Shown one piece after another: positions 32,386 to 43,317 of a stretch of 64,000 nucleotides of DNA. Below the pieces are notes generated by a model, which was given only the letters and a program-made list of their open reading frames with translations, had not been told where the DNA came from and did not search any database. The stretch spans positions 302,430 through 366,429 of the forward strand of contig JAWWNJ010000191.1 in assembly GCA_037176885.1 (NCBI GenBank), in the 5' to 3' direction. The DNA is from Favolaschia claudopus (taxonomy: Eukaryota; Basidiomycota; Agaricomycetes; Agaricales; Mycenaceae). A program made the position numbers and the translations under genes. Numbering within the stretch: the stretch's first letter is position 1; each line of letters starts with the position of its first letter.

Positions 32386-33154
32386 GTAAGCGCACTTCTC
32401 GAGGGAGACATGAAGAAGAGCCGCCCACTCGAGCTTTAATTAGCGTAGGTGAGCCTGTTTTTGGGTCGTCGGCAAGCATGAACGGCACTTAGGATCGTTC
32501 AAGGTTCGTGGACCCGGAAGAGACACTGAACAATGGACAATGGCAAAGGCGATAGGAGTGGTGGGCCCAAGGGTCAATGCTGTATAGCAGACGCCCACTA
32601 GAAGTTCGATTGGTGACCATCGTGGCAGAGATCGCAGTGCCGGCGGCTATGGAGGTTCCAAAATTTCCAAATATAGCAGCGCGGCCGCGGCCGTTTCGCT
32701 AGCTCTACCATAGCCTCGGTGCACTGACCTGCACTTACCTTCGAAAATCCTGCGGGAACTACAGATCCTGCATCCCGGGGCTCAGCGCTCAACGTCGAGG
32801 ATGGCGGCAGCGTCGCATTTTCAGTTTTCCTAACCGGGGAATACTTACAGTCTGAATATCGGCAATTTCGCTGAGAATTTGAATCAGAGCAAGCCAGCGG
32901 CATTTGGGTGAAGGAAACCTATGCTTCGTGCGCCATACGCGCCTCGTGCTTCTGTAGACCTGGCTAGAGCAAAGTCGCTCACTTTCTTTTCGTCAACATT
33001 TATTTAAGCCGAATGCCGATGAGACGGCAAGCGCCGGCCAAGATCCGAAACGTCAGCCAGTCTCGGCCGATACTAATGACACATGCAAGCTTAGGCCGCT
33101 TAGCCTTAGCCATGACATTTAACAGCGACCGTTCGCGTCTGTCTGCGCGCACTC
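32386..33154. other. Intergenic region before the acetyltransferase
   Basis: The first ~150 bp continue the glycine-rich duplication. A 101-codon minus frame (32598-32903) has no recognisable domain. Nothing else supported. Confidence 0.4.
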
Positions 33155-33733
33155 ATGGATACACCCACTATCTCACCCGAACCTGCAACTGAATCCGACC
33201 CTGTCGCGCTCCGGGCGCCCCTCCCTGGCGAGTTCGGCCTAATCATCTCGCGACACGGAGCCCTCTACGCCTCCGAATGGGACTACCCCGCCGCCTTCGA
33301 AGCCCTCGTCGCGCGCATTTGTGCGGACTTCATCGACAACTCCGACCCCACGCGCGAACGCTGTTGGATCGCGTGCGAACGCGACAGTGGCGCATACCTC
33401 GGGAGCGTCATGCTCGTCCGCGATAAGGCTTCAGCAGAGGACGACGGCGATACAGCCAGATTACGTCTCCTGATTGTGGAACCGCGCGCGCGCGGGATGG
33501 GTGTTGGCCGCCTTTTGGTTCGCCAGTGTGTTGAATTTGCGCGGGGGGCGGGGTATAAGCGAGTTGTGCTGTGGACGCAGAACACACTTTTGGCCGCGAG
33601 GAGGATATATCAAACGGGAGGGTTTGAGCTGGTTAGTACGCAGGAGCACGAAACTTTCGGCGTCAAGCTTGTGGGTGAATACTGGGAGTTGCGTTTCTCA
33701 CCTGGCAAGGACGTGGACGAAAAATCGAATTGA
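33155..33733 (+). CDS. GNAT-family N-acetyltransferase
   Basis: A single-exon 192-aa protein. RHGALYASEWDYPAAFEALV and RERCWIACERDSGAYLGSVMLV form the N-terminal strands. LRLLIVEPRARGMGVGRLLVRQC (about 105-127) is motif A with the R-x-x-G-x-G acetyl-CoA loop, and VVLWTQNTLLAARRIYQTGGFELVS is motif B. This pattern resembles the GNAT half of bacterial MarR-GNAT fusions, so bacterial ancestry is possible. Substrate is unknown. Its GC-rich codon use differs from the AT-richer flanks. Confidence 0.9.
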   Translation: MDTPTISPEPATESDPVALRAPLPGEFGLIISRHGALYASEWDYPAAFEALVARICADFIDNSDPTRERCWIACERDSGAYLGSVMLVRDKASAEDDGDTARLRLLIVEPRARGMGVGRLLVRQCVEFARGAGYKRVVLWTQNTLLAARRIYQTGGFELVSTQEHETFGVKLVGEYWELRFSPGKDVDEKSN

Positions 33734-34171
33734 ACTCCATTGGTTGCCGATGCGCTTGACGTGGAGAGGCTATCTCTTCTAGGCAGTGAATTCTTTTCTT
33801 CAGTAGTTGCTGGACGCAGATGATAAACCTGGCTTTCTGTAGCCCGCGATGTTCGCCTGGCCCAGTGAAAATCATCGCTTCTGAAATCTTCTGAAATACG
33901 GTTGAATATAAAAGTCCAAGAGCAGATATTGAGATGTATTACCACTGTAATGTATATGGTACTCTTCGCAGTCTGAGTGTTCAACACAGAAGATGGTAAC
34001 GCGGTGAAATGAGAGCCAGAACTCATTGCGTCTAAATCTGCCTGAACCTGAAGTTGCCAGTGCCAGTGATCGTGAAGACCCGGAACTGGTTGCTTCCTTA
34101 CACCTCTCACCCGATCTCGAGATATCTTCAACGTTGCGCCTCACTACTCTGAGTCTTTGTTTCTCAAAGCC

Positions 34172-35260
34172 ATGCTTGATTACATGGAAGCAGATCGCGT
34201 TTTCATAGCAGAAAAAGATGCTCAAATTTCCGCACTCGAAGCTGAAATATCGGCTCTTCAGCGCTCTGTTGCACTGCTCGAAGAGGCCAAGAAAATCATG
34301 CAGGAACGCCTCAACTTGTACAAATACCCAGTCCTGACATTACCGCCCGAGATCGTCGCCGAGGTTTTCCTCCATTTCTTGCCGACGTACCCAGAGCCCC
34401 CTCCCCTCGTTGGGCCGGATTCTCCCACTATTCTGGCAGAGGTCTGTCGTCAATGGCGGGAGATCGCCCTTTCCCTCCCTGCTCTTTGGAGCGTCATCCC
34501 CTTGACCTCCACAGTGAAAATGGTGACCTCGCTGGCTCCTGTTTGGCTGGAAAGATCTGGCTGCTTGCCAGTCTCAATTTCAGCGACCGACGATGACGAT
34601 CTGTTCCCTGCTTTCTCCACTATAATTCCTCACTGCGATCGCTGGGAATATCTGAAATTATCGCTCGACGATACCGACAATATCCACGCGCTGAATGTGC
34701 CGATGCCCCTTCTATCTGGCTTGGACATATATCTCAGTTCCAGCTGCCTTCCCACGCCCCTCGATCTGCAGCAATGTCTTCCCTCCCTGCGCACAGTGAT
34801 CCTCGATGATTATGGAAAGCCGAGTCTCATACTACCTTGGTCGCAGTTGACTTCCCTCACTCTGCGGTGCATATATCCGCGCGAATGCATATCAATCTTG
34901 CAGCAGGCACTGCACCTCGAGCATTGCGCGCTTTTACTCTGGGAGTCGAGAGATGGGTGGAGTGGTTTACCAAGCCCCGTGTTATCCCGGCTCGAGAGCT
35001 TGGTCTTGGATCGAGAGAGCCGCATTAGTAAGGAGTTTTTTGAAAACCTCGTTACTCCTGCACTTCGCCGATTGCAAATTCGTGAAGGGTTCCTTGCGGA
35101 ACCTGATTCCGACCCATCCGACGCCATTAATTCGCTCAAGGCTTTTATCGCAAAATCTGGGTGCTTGCTTCACGAGCTGCGGATATCCAGGGCTTATGTC
35201 TCCGAGGATGCATATCGCGAGGCGTTTCCTGTGATCCATAATATAATCATCCTTAGCTAA
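34172..35260 (+). CDS. Coiled-coil F-box protein, copy 1
   Basis: A single exon of 362 codons from the ATG shared by all four copies (MLDYMEADRVFIAEKDAQI); an upstream in-frame ATG at 34157 exists. Residues ~8-50 form a coiled coil (EKDAQISALEAEISALQRSVALLEEA). Residues ~55-110 are the F-box (YPVLTLPPEIVAEVFLHFLP...WREIALSLPALWSVI), and an LRR-like C-terminal half follows (LSGLDIYLS, LPSLRTVILDD, LTSLTLRCIYP, LESLVLD). It is likely an SCF adaptor with unknown target. About 110 bp upstream of the ATG are shared with copy 4, and the 3' flank is shared with copy 2. Confidence 0.9.
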   Translation: MLDYMEADRVFIAEKDAQISALEAEISALQRSVALLEEAKKIMQERLNLYKYPVLTLPPEIVAEVFLHFLPTYPEPPPLVGPDSPTILAEVCRQWREIALSLPALWSVIPLTSTVKMVTSLAPVWLERSGCLPVSISATDDDDLFPAFSTIIPHCDRWEYLKLSLDDTDNIHALNVPMPLLSGLDIYLSSSCLPTPLDLQQCLPSLRTVILDDYGKPSLILPWSQLTSLTLRCIYPRECISILQQALHLEHCALLLWESRDGWSGLPSPVLSRLESLVLDRESRISKEFFENLVTPALRRLQIREGFLAEPDSDPSDAINSLKAFIAKSGCLLHELRISRAYVSEDAYREAFPVIHNIIILS

Positions 35261-35399
35261 GAGACAATATGTATCTCAGCTCTCGCCGAGGCAAAGGTTC
35301 GTTTCATGCAGCTATTCTCCGCAGCACAATACTGGAAAAGCGATCCTCCTGTGTTGAGTATCTCCGCTGTTCGCGATCTAGCGCATTGCATGAGTTATC

Positions 35400-35738
35400 T
35401 TCAATGTCTATTATTGCTGGGCCGGGGTAAACCAATACCATGATCAAAATGAATTGAGTCTACATATAAGCAAGGTAGTCTTTCGTACTGAAGTAGGCCG
35501 GAGGTGGGGGTCACGGTAAGTACTAAACAAAGCGCAAACATCTGCAGTGCCCAGCGCGTCGACGCTGCACAGACTCCTGGTCTAAACAGGCGAAGAATTA
35601 CGCACCGCAGATTGTATTCGTGGAAAGCACAGTAATCCATACATTTGCAGGCACAACACTCGCTATACTGAGGAACGAAACACAGTACCGGTGAGCGGAG
35701 AAGCAAGGGTAGAAGGACTCTGGAGCGTCAGTCGGCAT
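35400..35738 (-). pseudogene. Decayed 5' fragment of the multi-span membrane protein gene
   Basis: Starting at an ATG (35738) the minus strand matches the 5' end of the gene at 62665-63970: MPTDAP, the first intron, the C-x2-C..MDYC segment, and the donor context GTGCGTAATTCTTC...TGTTTAG. After this the sequence diverges and none of the transmembrane core follows. It lies downstream of F-box copy 1 exactly as the intact gene lies downstream of copy 4. Confidence 0.65.
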
Positions 35739-36012
35739 CATATCCCATTATCATATCCTTGTAGCGGCTGCATAGCAGTCTGAAAGTTCGGGAAACTTGA
35801 TAGAACAGATAGAAGAGGGCAGGTGAGAGACCAGCCATGGTGTCAGACCATGAGAGCACAGATCTTCACGACATTTCGATATTGTTCTGACAGTCGTAGT
35901 CTTGATTTTCGCACATCCTGAGCCGCTGAGCAGTGAGCGAAGAGTGAGGAAGATATAGAAATAGACATATAAACATAAAGAAGAGTTGATCGAGTGGCAT
36001 GAATAGCATAAA

Positions 36013-37231
36013 CTACCATTCCCACTTCCAGTAGTTCTCGTAGGCTGGCGTTGCAATAATTTCCATGAAGGTGTGCGGAACAACTGCAAAGATACCAATC
36101 AGCACCTTTTTTTTTTTGAATATCGAATCGATGGAACGTACTCCCAGTTGACCCGTCTGCTTTCCTGGCTAGCCACCATTTTCCCCGCTTGTGCGCAATC
36201 TCGAATAAGTCGCCTTTGCGAAAAGAAAGCTCGTTGGGATCAGAGGGGTCAGCGGTGTCTATGCGAATCAGTTCCACGAAGTCGAAAGGGAGATAAGATA
36301 TGAACGCACGAGAATAGCGAGCTTTCGCAGTGTACTTGTAGACAATGGGTGCTTCATCAAGTTCATCCGGTGGGGAGACTGTGGGCGGGCATTGAGAAAA
36401 GGAAAGTATGTTGAGCGGGAAGCAGCACTCACGTCCGCTGAACGGATCTGCACGTTTCTCCTGCCACCAGAGAGACGTGCTCAGAATCTGGCGAATCTCA
36501 GCACTGACGGATGTCCTTCTGCCGTCTTCAAAGACGGTCAGTGATTACAGAACTGGACCACAGCGAAACGTACCATAGTCTTTATACAGACACTCGGCTG
36601 GCGCGCCTGCGTTGATAGAGGCTCCATTATATTCTTCCTGCCAGAGAATTTAAAAAAGAATATACACACAACCCTTCGAGCCATCCGCCTTTCTAACTTG
36701 CCACCATGTTCCCTGGTGGTCTAGAACGATAACGTCTTCGCCCTTGCGGAGAGAAATCTCGTGTGCATCCTTCTCATTAGCGTTATCTGTAATAGTTGTC
36801 AGTATACGCATGACTTTCGAGTTTGAGTGGCAAACGACGCACAATCTCTTAAAACCTTCACCGGAAGTTTTCCGTGGCCGTTGCGAAGATGGTTGGATGG
36901 GACCTCTGGCATACGAGGCAGTCTTCAATAAAAGGAGCCACACCAGGAGAAAGACGTACTGCCGACGTTCCCATCCGGTCGTATGACCCACCACCACTTG
37001 CCGTTCTGGTCAATGATATCGAGTACTTCACCCTTGCGACAGGACATCTCATATGGATCTTCTGGGTCCGCAGTGACTGGCGAACAATCCGCTCGTAAAA
37101 CAGATTATACGCAGTGAGTAGCGCTTACAGTCGTGTAGGGCGGTCGTTGAATATTTTTCCGGGTAGCATTGTGGATTAAAGCGAGGTCGATGGAACTTTG
37201 CCAGTAGCTGATTGGCGGTGTTGCCACTCAT
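36013..37231 (-). CDS. Triple-SH3 protein
   Basis: Start MSGNTANQLLAKF at 37231. Exons 37231-37129, 37076-36960, 36905-36843 and 36786-about 36680, one or more middle exons (about 36640-36320, borders partly uncertain), about 36265-36142 and 36083-36013. Three SH3 domains are seen: TTALHDFTADPEDPYEMSCR..WWWV..GKVPSNHL; KVLRDYNANEKDAHEISLRKG..WWQVRKADGSKG; and ADPSDPNELSFRKGD..WWLARKADGSTG..IVPHTF. Between the second and third a WWQEKRADPFSG block and DELDEAPIVYKYTAKARY resemble the linker before the SH3 domain of fungal Sho1-type osmosensors, but no membrane segments precede it. It is probably a cytoplasmic adaptor binding proline-rich partners. One predicted intron (about 30 bp) is too short to trust. 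Confidence 0.78.
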
Positions 37232-38024
37232 CGTAGAGAATGTCCAACACACGAGGTTTCGGTGAAGTTGCGGTCTGCCTTGGAAGGAGGATGTGGTTGA
37301 AAAGGAAGAGCCTGGGAACCGTTCTTTTAAGCAAGCACCGAGTTTGGGCCACTCAAGCCAAAGCCGCACCATTGTGCCCTCGATCGTTCCAATTGAACAG
37401 AACAATGGCCAAGAATAGGTCGACGGCTTTGAGCGATTTCGATTTCAGAGAGATTCTTCGTATACTTACATCTTCCAAAGCACTAGAACTTTTTATTGAG
37501 ATTATTCGTGTGTGGGCACAGTTAGTAGGGCGTAGATAGCATTGCGCTCAGTGCAGCTGAATCAGTCTTGGTATTTTACCCATGTTTCAAGCTTGTATGT
37601 CCATTGCACTTGCTTGATTCACATCCAGAATGATCAGTTGGCACTGCGCTTTTTTGAGGGTCAAAGCAAGTTGCCAAAGCAGTTTTAGTGGGCGGAATCT
37701 AGCTCTTGCCAGTCAAAGCATTCGCAACCTTGAAAACATGTAAGTTGGGAGAAACGGTTTGAGTCATGAACGGAACCAAGCGGGGGTCCAAGGCTGAGAA
37801 CCGAGGAATCGAGGATCAAAACGCAAAATGATGCGATGATGAATTACTAGAAATGGACTCCATGCTTTCTGCAGCGCAGAGTGCCAATGACCTTTCTGAG
37901 ATATAGTATTAGTATATATACTGGTACATTTGTTTTGTGTCTACTGATACAACAATTTTTCGAAACACTATCGGTACAGCAAAATAGAGAGGCCGAGAGC
38001 AGCAGTAAACACAACTTCATGGTC
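37232..38024. other. Intergenic region
   Basis: No gene supported. A 99-codon plus frame overlapping the SH3 gene start is a shadow. Confidence 0.4.
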
Positions 38025-40786
38025 CTACACTGCATATTGTTCCGCGGCGCGAAAAGAGTCCGGCAGATTCGAAAACAGATACCCGTTCGAATCGAATTCG
38101 TGGTAATACGATGTTCCGCGATACGACGAAGGGTCGGAGGTAACCTGCATTTGTACCATGAAATCCTCATCCAAGGGCAACTCAGACCATCCGACGGCGG
38201 TATCGCGTGACGAGACCCATTCGCCAGAGGGCGGATCGGATGCCAACACCTCCCCGCCAGGATGGGCCTGCATGGGCGGTCCCTCGTACTGTCCAGGGTC
38301 TCCGGTTACAGGGAGCAGTTGATCACCTTTCAGCGCCAGTCGACGGTCAATCACCGGTTTCAGCTTTTCGTCCAAGATTGCCTGCAACAGCTCGGCCGAA
38401 CGCGCAGAGGAAATCCAAGTTTCACCCATCTCACGCAACAGCCGTATGCATGTATGAACCTGTGCCAATGCTATGTTGAGGACACTGTGCGCGATTCGAG
38501 AGCTCGCCGTAGCGTGCAAAGCGCGGAGCATGAACACGGTCGCTGCTGTGAAGACGACCCCCGCCACTTTCATCTCTGCATAACGTAGGGGGTAAAGGGA
38601 AGACCATGTTTCGGTGAGCTCGAGAATGTTCTCTGCTGCGCGGACGCAGAGCTAGAAACGAGGTTTAGACAATGGGGTCACTGCTTGAGTCGTTGGCAGC
38701 CACACCTTGACATGATCTACTTCGGGATCCGAATGCTGAATAAGTTGGGCCCGACGATGGAAAAATGGCCGGTGTAGAACGACAAAACACCACCAATAGG
38801 CTAGGTGTAACATCAGCCGTTGCGGCGTACAACTCGCCTTGCTGGCCTGGTTCATATCGATTTCGGGTGGAAGTCGGCTTTTCCAATTGTTGAGTTCCAG
38901 ACTGAATTTGAGAGTCAGTTATGAGTCGAGCTAGCCTTGAACCACGCACTCAATCTTCGTGATCTGTTCAACGATTTGTATAGCATTCAGCCGTGTTGGG
39001 GGACGCAGCTTGCTTCTATAGTGGCAAGATGAGCGTAATTTAACGGATCACCCAAGCAGGACACGTACATTGTATCAGTGATCTGAGTTGCTATGATGCT
39101 CAACGCACTGGTTTCGTACAATATGAGCGTAGTATAATCTGCTTGGGGCCCCATCTTCGCAGAAGAGTGAAACCACGACATCTGATCAAGGTTTGAATCT
39201 ATGTATGGCATGAGGGCGTTACGCCGAGGGGGGCCAGTAAAATCTCGTCCCCAGTAAAGAGCCCAGATGGCGTCCTGAATCAGGGGCGTCAGCCTGAACG
39301 CGAAGACGATAGAAAACAAAGAATGTCCTACCAGGATGAATATAGACCAATAGGTCCAGTTCCTTCCCACCATTTCATCGTGGGTAATCACACCCGCCTT
39401 GACCCATTCCGACGCGTCATTCCCTAGCCCGACTGCAGAGAGTATTTAGCGGCAAGTGAGCGGAACGAGGCGGCAAACCTACGAGTTATGACAAGTCTGG
39501 TGCTCATCCCTGTAGATTGATGATTCAGCAACTAGAAATCATGGTGCATAAGTACCGACCAAAATATAGCTCTGCCGGTATTCTGTCCCCAATATCCGTG
39601 TAGAATGTGGCTATGAATGCCAAGGCATGAACCATACTTGCGTCCGGCTTCTTGAAGTCAAACCGCGCTTGTGCAGCTCGAACGAACTGTAAGCGCGTCT
39701 TCGGGTCTTGGAGATAGGGATCATCCGAGAAAACCAGAGATATCGCTAGAATGGCGTTGTGCAGCATCGGAGAATAGTACGTCAGCCTGGGAAGGTCGTC
39801 TTCAGGAGGGACACTCAGAGCTTGATACATGTCTCTGAGGAATAGCGAGGTGACTATCGGGAACATGGTGTGAAAATGGAATGCCAAGTCCAGAACTCTA
39901 AAGAGAAATGGTTGATCTCACGAATTGTGGAGCTGGTCGGAAAAACGCACTTGTCATGTTCCTTTCGTTCGAGCACTACGTCGGGGGGCAAATACCGTGA
40001 CCAATCGATAGCAGGGTGAGTGTCTGCTACGTCCACGCCCTCGAGCTGCAACACATAAGTTTGGGTGGCGTGTTCACTTGATTCCTTTCGTGGAGGTTGA
40101 GTCTCGGGTTCGTAATCTACCCTGAAGTAGGCACCGTATAGTAGGGGGTCATCATTAGGGTCACCGAGCTATCAGTCGTTAGTACGACAAATAGCCTAGT
40201 CTTGACAAGTACCTTCAGACGTTTCGTGGGTATCGTCAACTCTTGTGTGATTTCTTCGTCTGAATCTGGGGCGTCCGTATCAGTTTCGCCTCCTTCTTCC
40301 CCGCTTTGATCTTCAGGGGCGTTGCGGTCGACTTTGTAGATGAGAAGAAACGTCTTGGCAGATGCATTTTGACAACAAGTCTTCCAAAAGCTCGACATAC
40401 ACCTGCAGAGAGTTGGCTCGCTTCCGGAGCGCCTCTAGAGAACTGCTGTAAGTTTTCGGTGTCGAAATCGTGCAAGCTGAGAGGCACCGAAATGAGCTTC
40501 CGTTCGAGGCTTCTTGGTGGGCACATTTCTTCCCCATGAACACTGCAATGGACGGAACTGTCAGCAATGGCTGTTGGATCCATCGCTCAATATACCTCAT
40601 CACCCCGACCGGTGGAGGCACAGGAGCCACACACCGGTTTCGTCCCGTCGCATTTAGATTTTCTGTACACAAGGCAGATGAGGGAAGAGTCGACGGAGAC
40701 AATAGGTAGAAAAATTCGCACTTGGAGCGACACACTGTGCAGGCCTGTGTGGCATACGGAGCGCGTACTCGGTTTTTGGACGCCAT
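38025..40786 (-). CDS. Zn2Cys6 transcription factor with fungal-specific regulatory domain, copy 1
   Basis: ATG at 40786. The binuclear zinc cluster is split by a 59-bp intron (40663-40721): CTVCRSK|KSKCDGTKPVCGSC, with the sixth cysteine after another intron (DE|CSWG). A coiled-coil segment (EALRKRANSLQVYVELLEDLLSKC) and an acidic linker (EEGGETDTDAPDSDEE) follow. The Fungal_trans domain includes DMYQALSV, YYSPMLHNAILAISLVFSDDPYL, ASMVHALAFIATFYTDIG, WSIFILDAIWALYWGRDF and LHLAYWWCFVVLHRPFF. It should act in the nucleus as a homodimeric regulator of unknown genes. About ten exons; junctions were checked at the zinc cluster and coiled coil only. Paralog at 43318-46105. Confidence 0.88.
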
Positions 40787-41298
40787 GCAGCATAGAAATA
40801 TCGTGGTTTGTAGACGGATAGGACTGGCCGAGCGTGGGGATGGTAGGGATTGGCCATCACTGTCTGACGGGTGGCGATGCGCTCTACATCATCGTTCCTC
40901 GTTGCCGCCGGCTCCGAAACGGTTAGCAGTGACCTTGGCCTTGGCACTCTGTTGGCGCGTGAATCACGCAGTAGCTCAGCACTCAGTCTTCAGTAAGTAC
41001 TTGTCACTGACGCGGCGCGTAGACTCCGCGCGATCTCTGGCATTGTTTTTGCAAATGGAAATCCAAATTTTCACGGTAGAAATGGTTGCTCATAGATGAT
41101 GTGACGCGAAAAAAACTGTCTGGGATGGAGTCCCAGCAGCTGGGACTCGACTGTTGTGCCCCGACCTGTGCCTTAAAGCTAACCATCGGCGACGCAACAG
41201 AGGGTGGCAGAGAAAAAAGGAAAACAGTTGATCGGCATCACTTATAGCATCATTTCCCACGAGCTTGATCCAACTCCCACTCACTTGCGCCAAAGTAA
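40787..41298. promoter_or_regulatory. Divergent region between TF copy 1 and the WD40 gene
   Basis: About 510 bp separate the two start codons. No clear TATA box; both promoters are expected here. Confidence 0.35.
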
Positions 41299-43094
41299 AT
41301 GCCCCCGCGTACACTCCCAGGATTTTATTTCGACCAGGAACGCAACCGTTACTTTCCTCTCACTGGTTGTGGTCGTCCAAATCCACAGGGCGGTTATGTG
41401 TCTGCGAATTCCACGTCTTCCCGCGCTCGAGAGGCAGATTTGGCAGTGGATGATCAGCCCAAGCGCAGGAGGCGACCGGTGATATGGAATTCCGCAACTA
41501 ACTCTATCTCGTCGGTCGATGTTGCACGACATGCTAGGTGCGTGTACTCGACATTCTTGAGTTGTCTGAATGCAAAAACCCTTGTTGTTATATCAGAGCC
41601 CTCCGATACAGCCGAATTGCCGCCACATCTTCTGGCTTTTCTGAACCAGTGCGATGGCCATTTGGCGGCGAATCACAACGAGTTTCCGCGTTTCGGGTCG
41701 GCGCATTTGTATCACTGCATGCTCATCATCGACTGACGCACCCGGATAGACAACACCCACAAAACAATTTCTTGGCGACACTTCGGGCTGGCTATATAGT
41801 CGAGCCGTGCGCTCCCAATCCCAGAACTCGCCTGAAGAATCGGATACGGACTGTGGATGGACCGAATGGACTCCAGAACTTTCCCTAGCACCGCACTCGG
41901 AAGTATGTATGTATACTTCCTGGCCCACTCTTCGCAACCCGAATGTTATGCTGAGAATTTCAACTCCAGATCTCCGCTCTCTGCACGACTAGCACCTGCT
42001 GTGTTGCCGTATGCTTCGGTCCAACCACCAAAATCTGCGTGCAGGACGCAGAGCTGCCTGGGTTCGTGGAGTCGCAAACAATTGGTTCTTGCTGACATTT
42101 TGTACAGTCGCACTCAGCTCCTACACCTTTCCTCGGTACCCGACGTTCGAGCTGCCAGTCTCAAGAGGCGTACGCTTGTATTAGGTGCGTAGATGGTTTG
42201 GATGCACGAGAAGAGGGCTGAACACAGATGACTGTTTTAAATCTCAAAGGCGCCGCCGACAAAGTTGTGCATCTCGCAGACCTCGACAGATCTGACAGCA
42301 CAGCCGTGCGTATGTTCCCCACCCGTAGCGACGTGTTCACCGTGGCGCAACAAGAGGTGTGCTCCACATTCTTGAACCCCCGAATATCTGCTTATGATTT
42401 CATATTGATATTTTGTCAGAACTTCGTCTACGCTGGGACGCGGGCTGGCACTGTCCTACGGTTCGACACGCGCATCAACAATGCGAAGATGGGCGGACAG
42501 GTGCTGTTTGAAAGCGGCGGCCTCCCAACAGCTAGCGACTCCTCTCGAAGCTCAGCAGTCTTCGTGCACCCCATACACGGGGGCCAAAGGCTTGTAGCGG
42601 GGTACATGGATGGAAGAGTACGTATCTCTCGATGTGTACTTCATCCACCAGTCCATGTTTTTACCCTGCATAACTCAGTTCGGGACATACGACCTTCGTT
42701 TTCTGCGTCCCATGGCGCTTCCAAGCGTCACGTACGCTGGACAACCGTCGTCCTTATCGCATAACGGTCGTCTAGTGAGTCCCCAGCGATGGACATTGTT
42801 ACTTACTCCGCTCACTGGCAGCAGGGCATCACACTCAACCCTTCGGAGCATCTCCTCTTCGCAGCGGGGTTGGATCATCGTATACGTGCATGGGATCTGG
42901 ATTCGGGCGAGCCCGTTTCGCTCGGCGTGTCTTCATCCCAATCGAGTCGAGGTTCTCGATCGCCCAATCTGTTCGCCATGAAATTCGCCACACATTTCTC
43001 CACCTTACAGATCGTCAACGCTGAGGACGGGCCTGAACAGATATTGTGGGCGAGCGGTGGGAGTGAGGTATGGTCTTGGCGATTGGGTGTGTAA
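41299..43094 (+). CDS. DCAF4-like WD40-repeat protein
   Basis: The start MPPRTLPGFYFDQERNRYFPL matches the N-terminal P-G-F-Y-x-D-x-x-x-x-R-Y-F motif of DCAF4/WDR21, a CUL4-DDB1 ubiquitin-ligase receptor. Several introns (first GT at about 41539). WD-like blades include FVYAGTRAGTVLRFDTRI, AVFVHPIHGGQRLVAGYMDG, ITLNPSEHLLFAAGLDHRIRAWDLDSGEP and LWASGGSEVWSWRLGV. It ends at TAA 43094. By homology it binds DDB1 and may present substrates or act in DNA repair. It is a conserved host gene lying between two duplicated transcription factors. Confidence 0.78.
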
Positions 43095-43317
43095 AGTTAA
43101 CGGCTGGAAAATGCTACACGATGTATGGCGACGAAGTAGGATTTATTCAGCTGCATCCGTAGTATACACTGAGACACACATATTACACCCATGGAACGAC
43201 CGCTTCCCAACCGACTTCCTCGCCCCATAGTAAGTATTCTGACCTATGCTTGAAGTAAAATTGCTATACATTATCAACACAACCTACGATGCTATGCCCT
43301 CACTGCAAGTCATCTCG

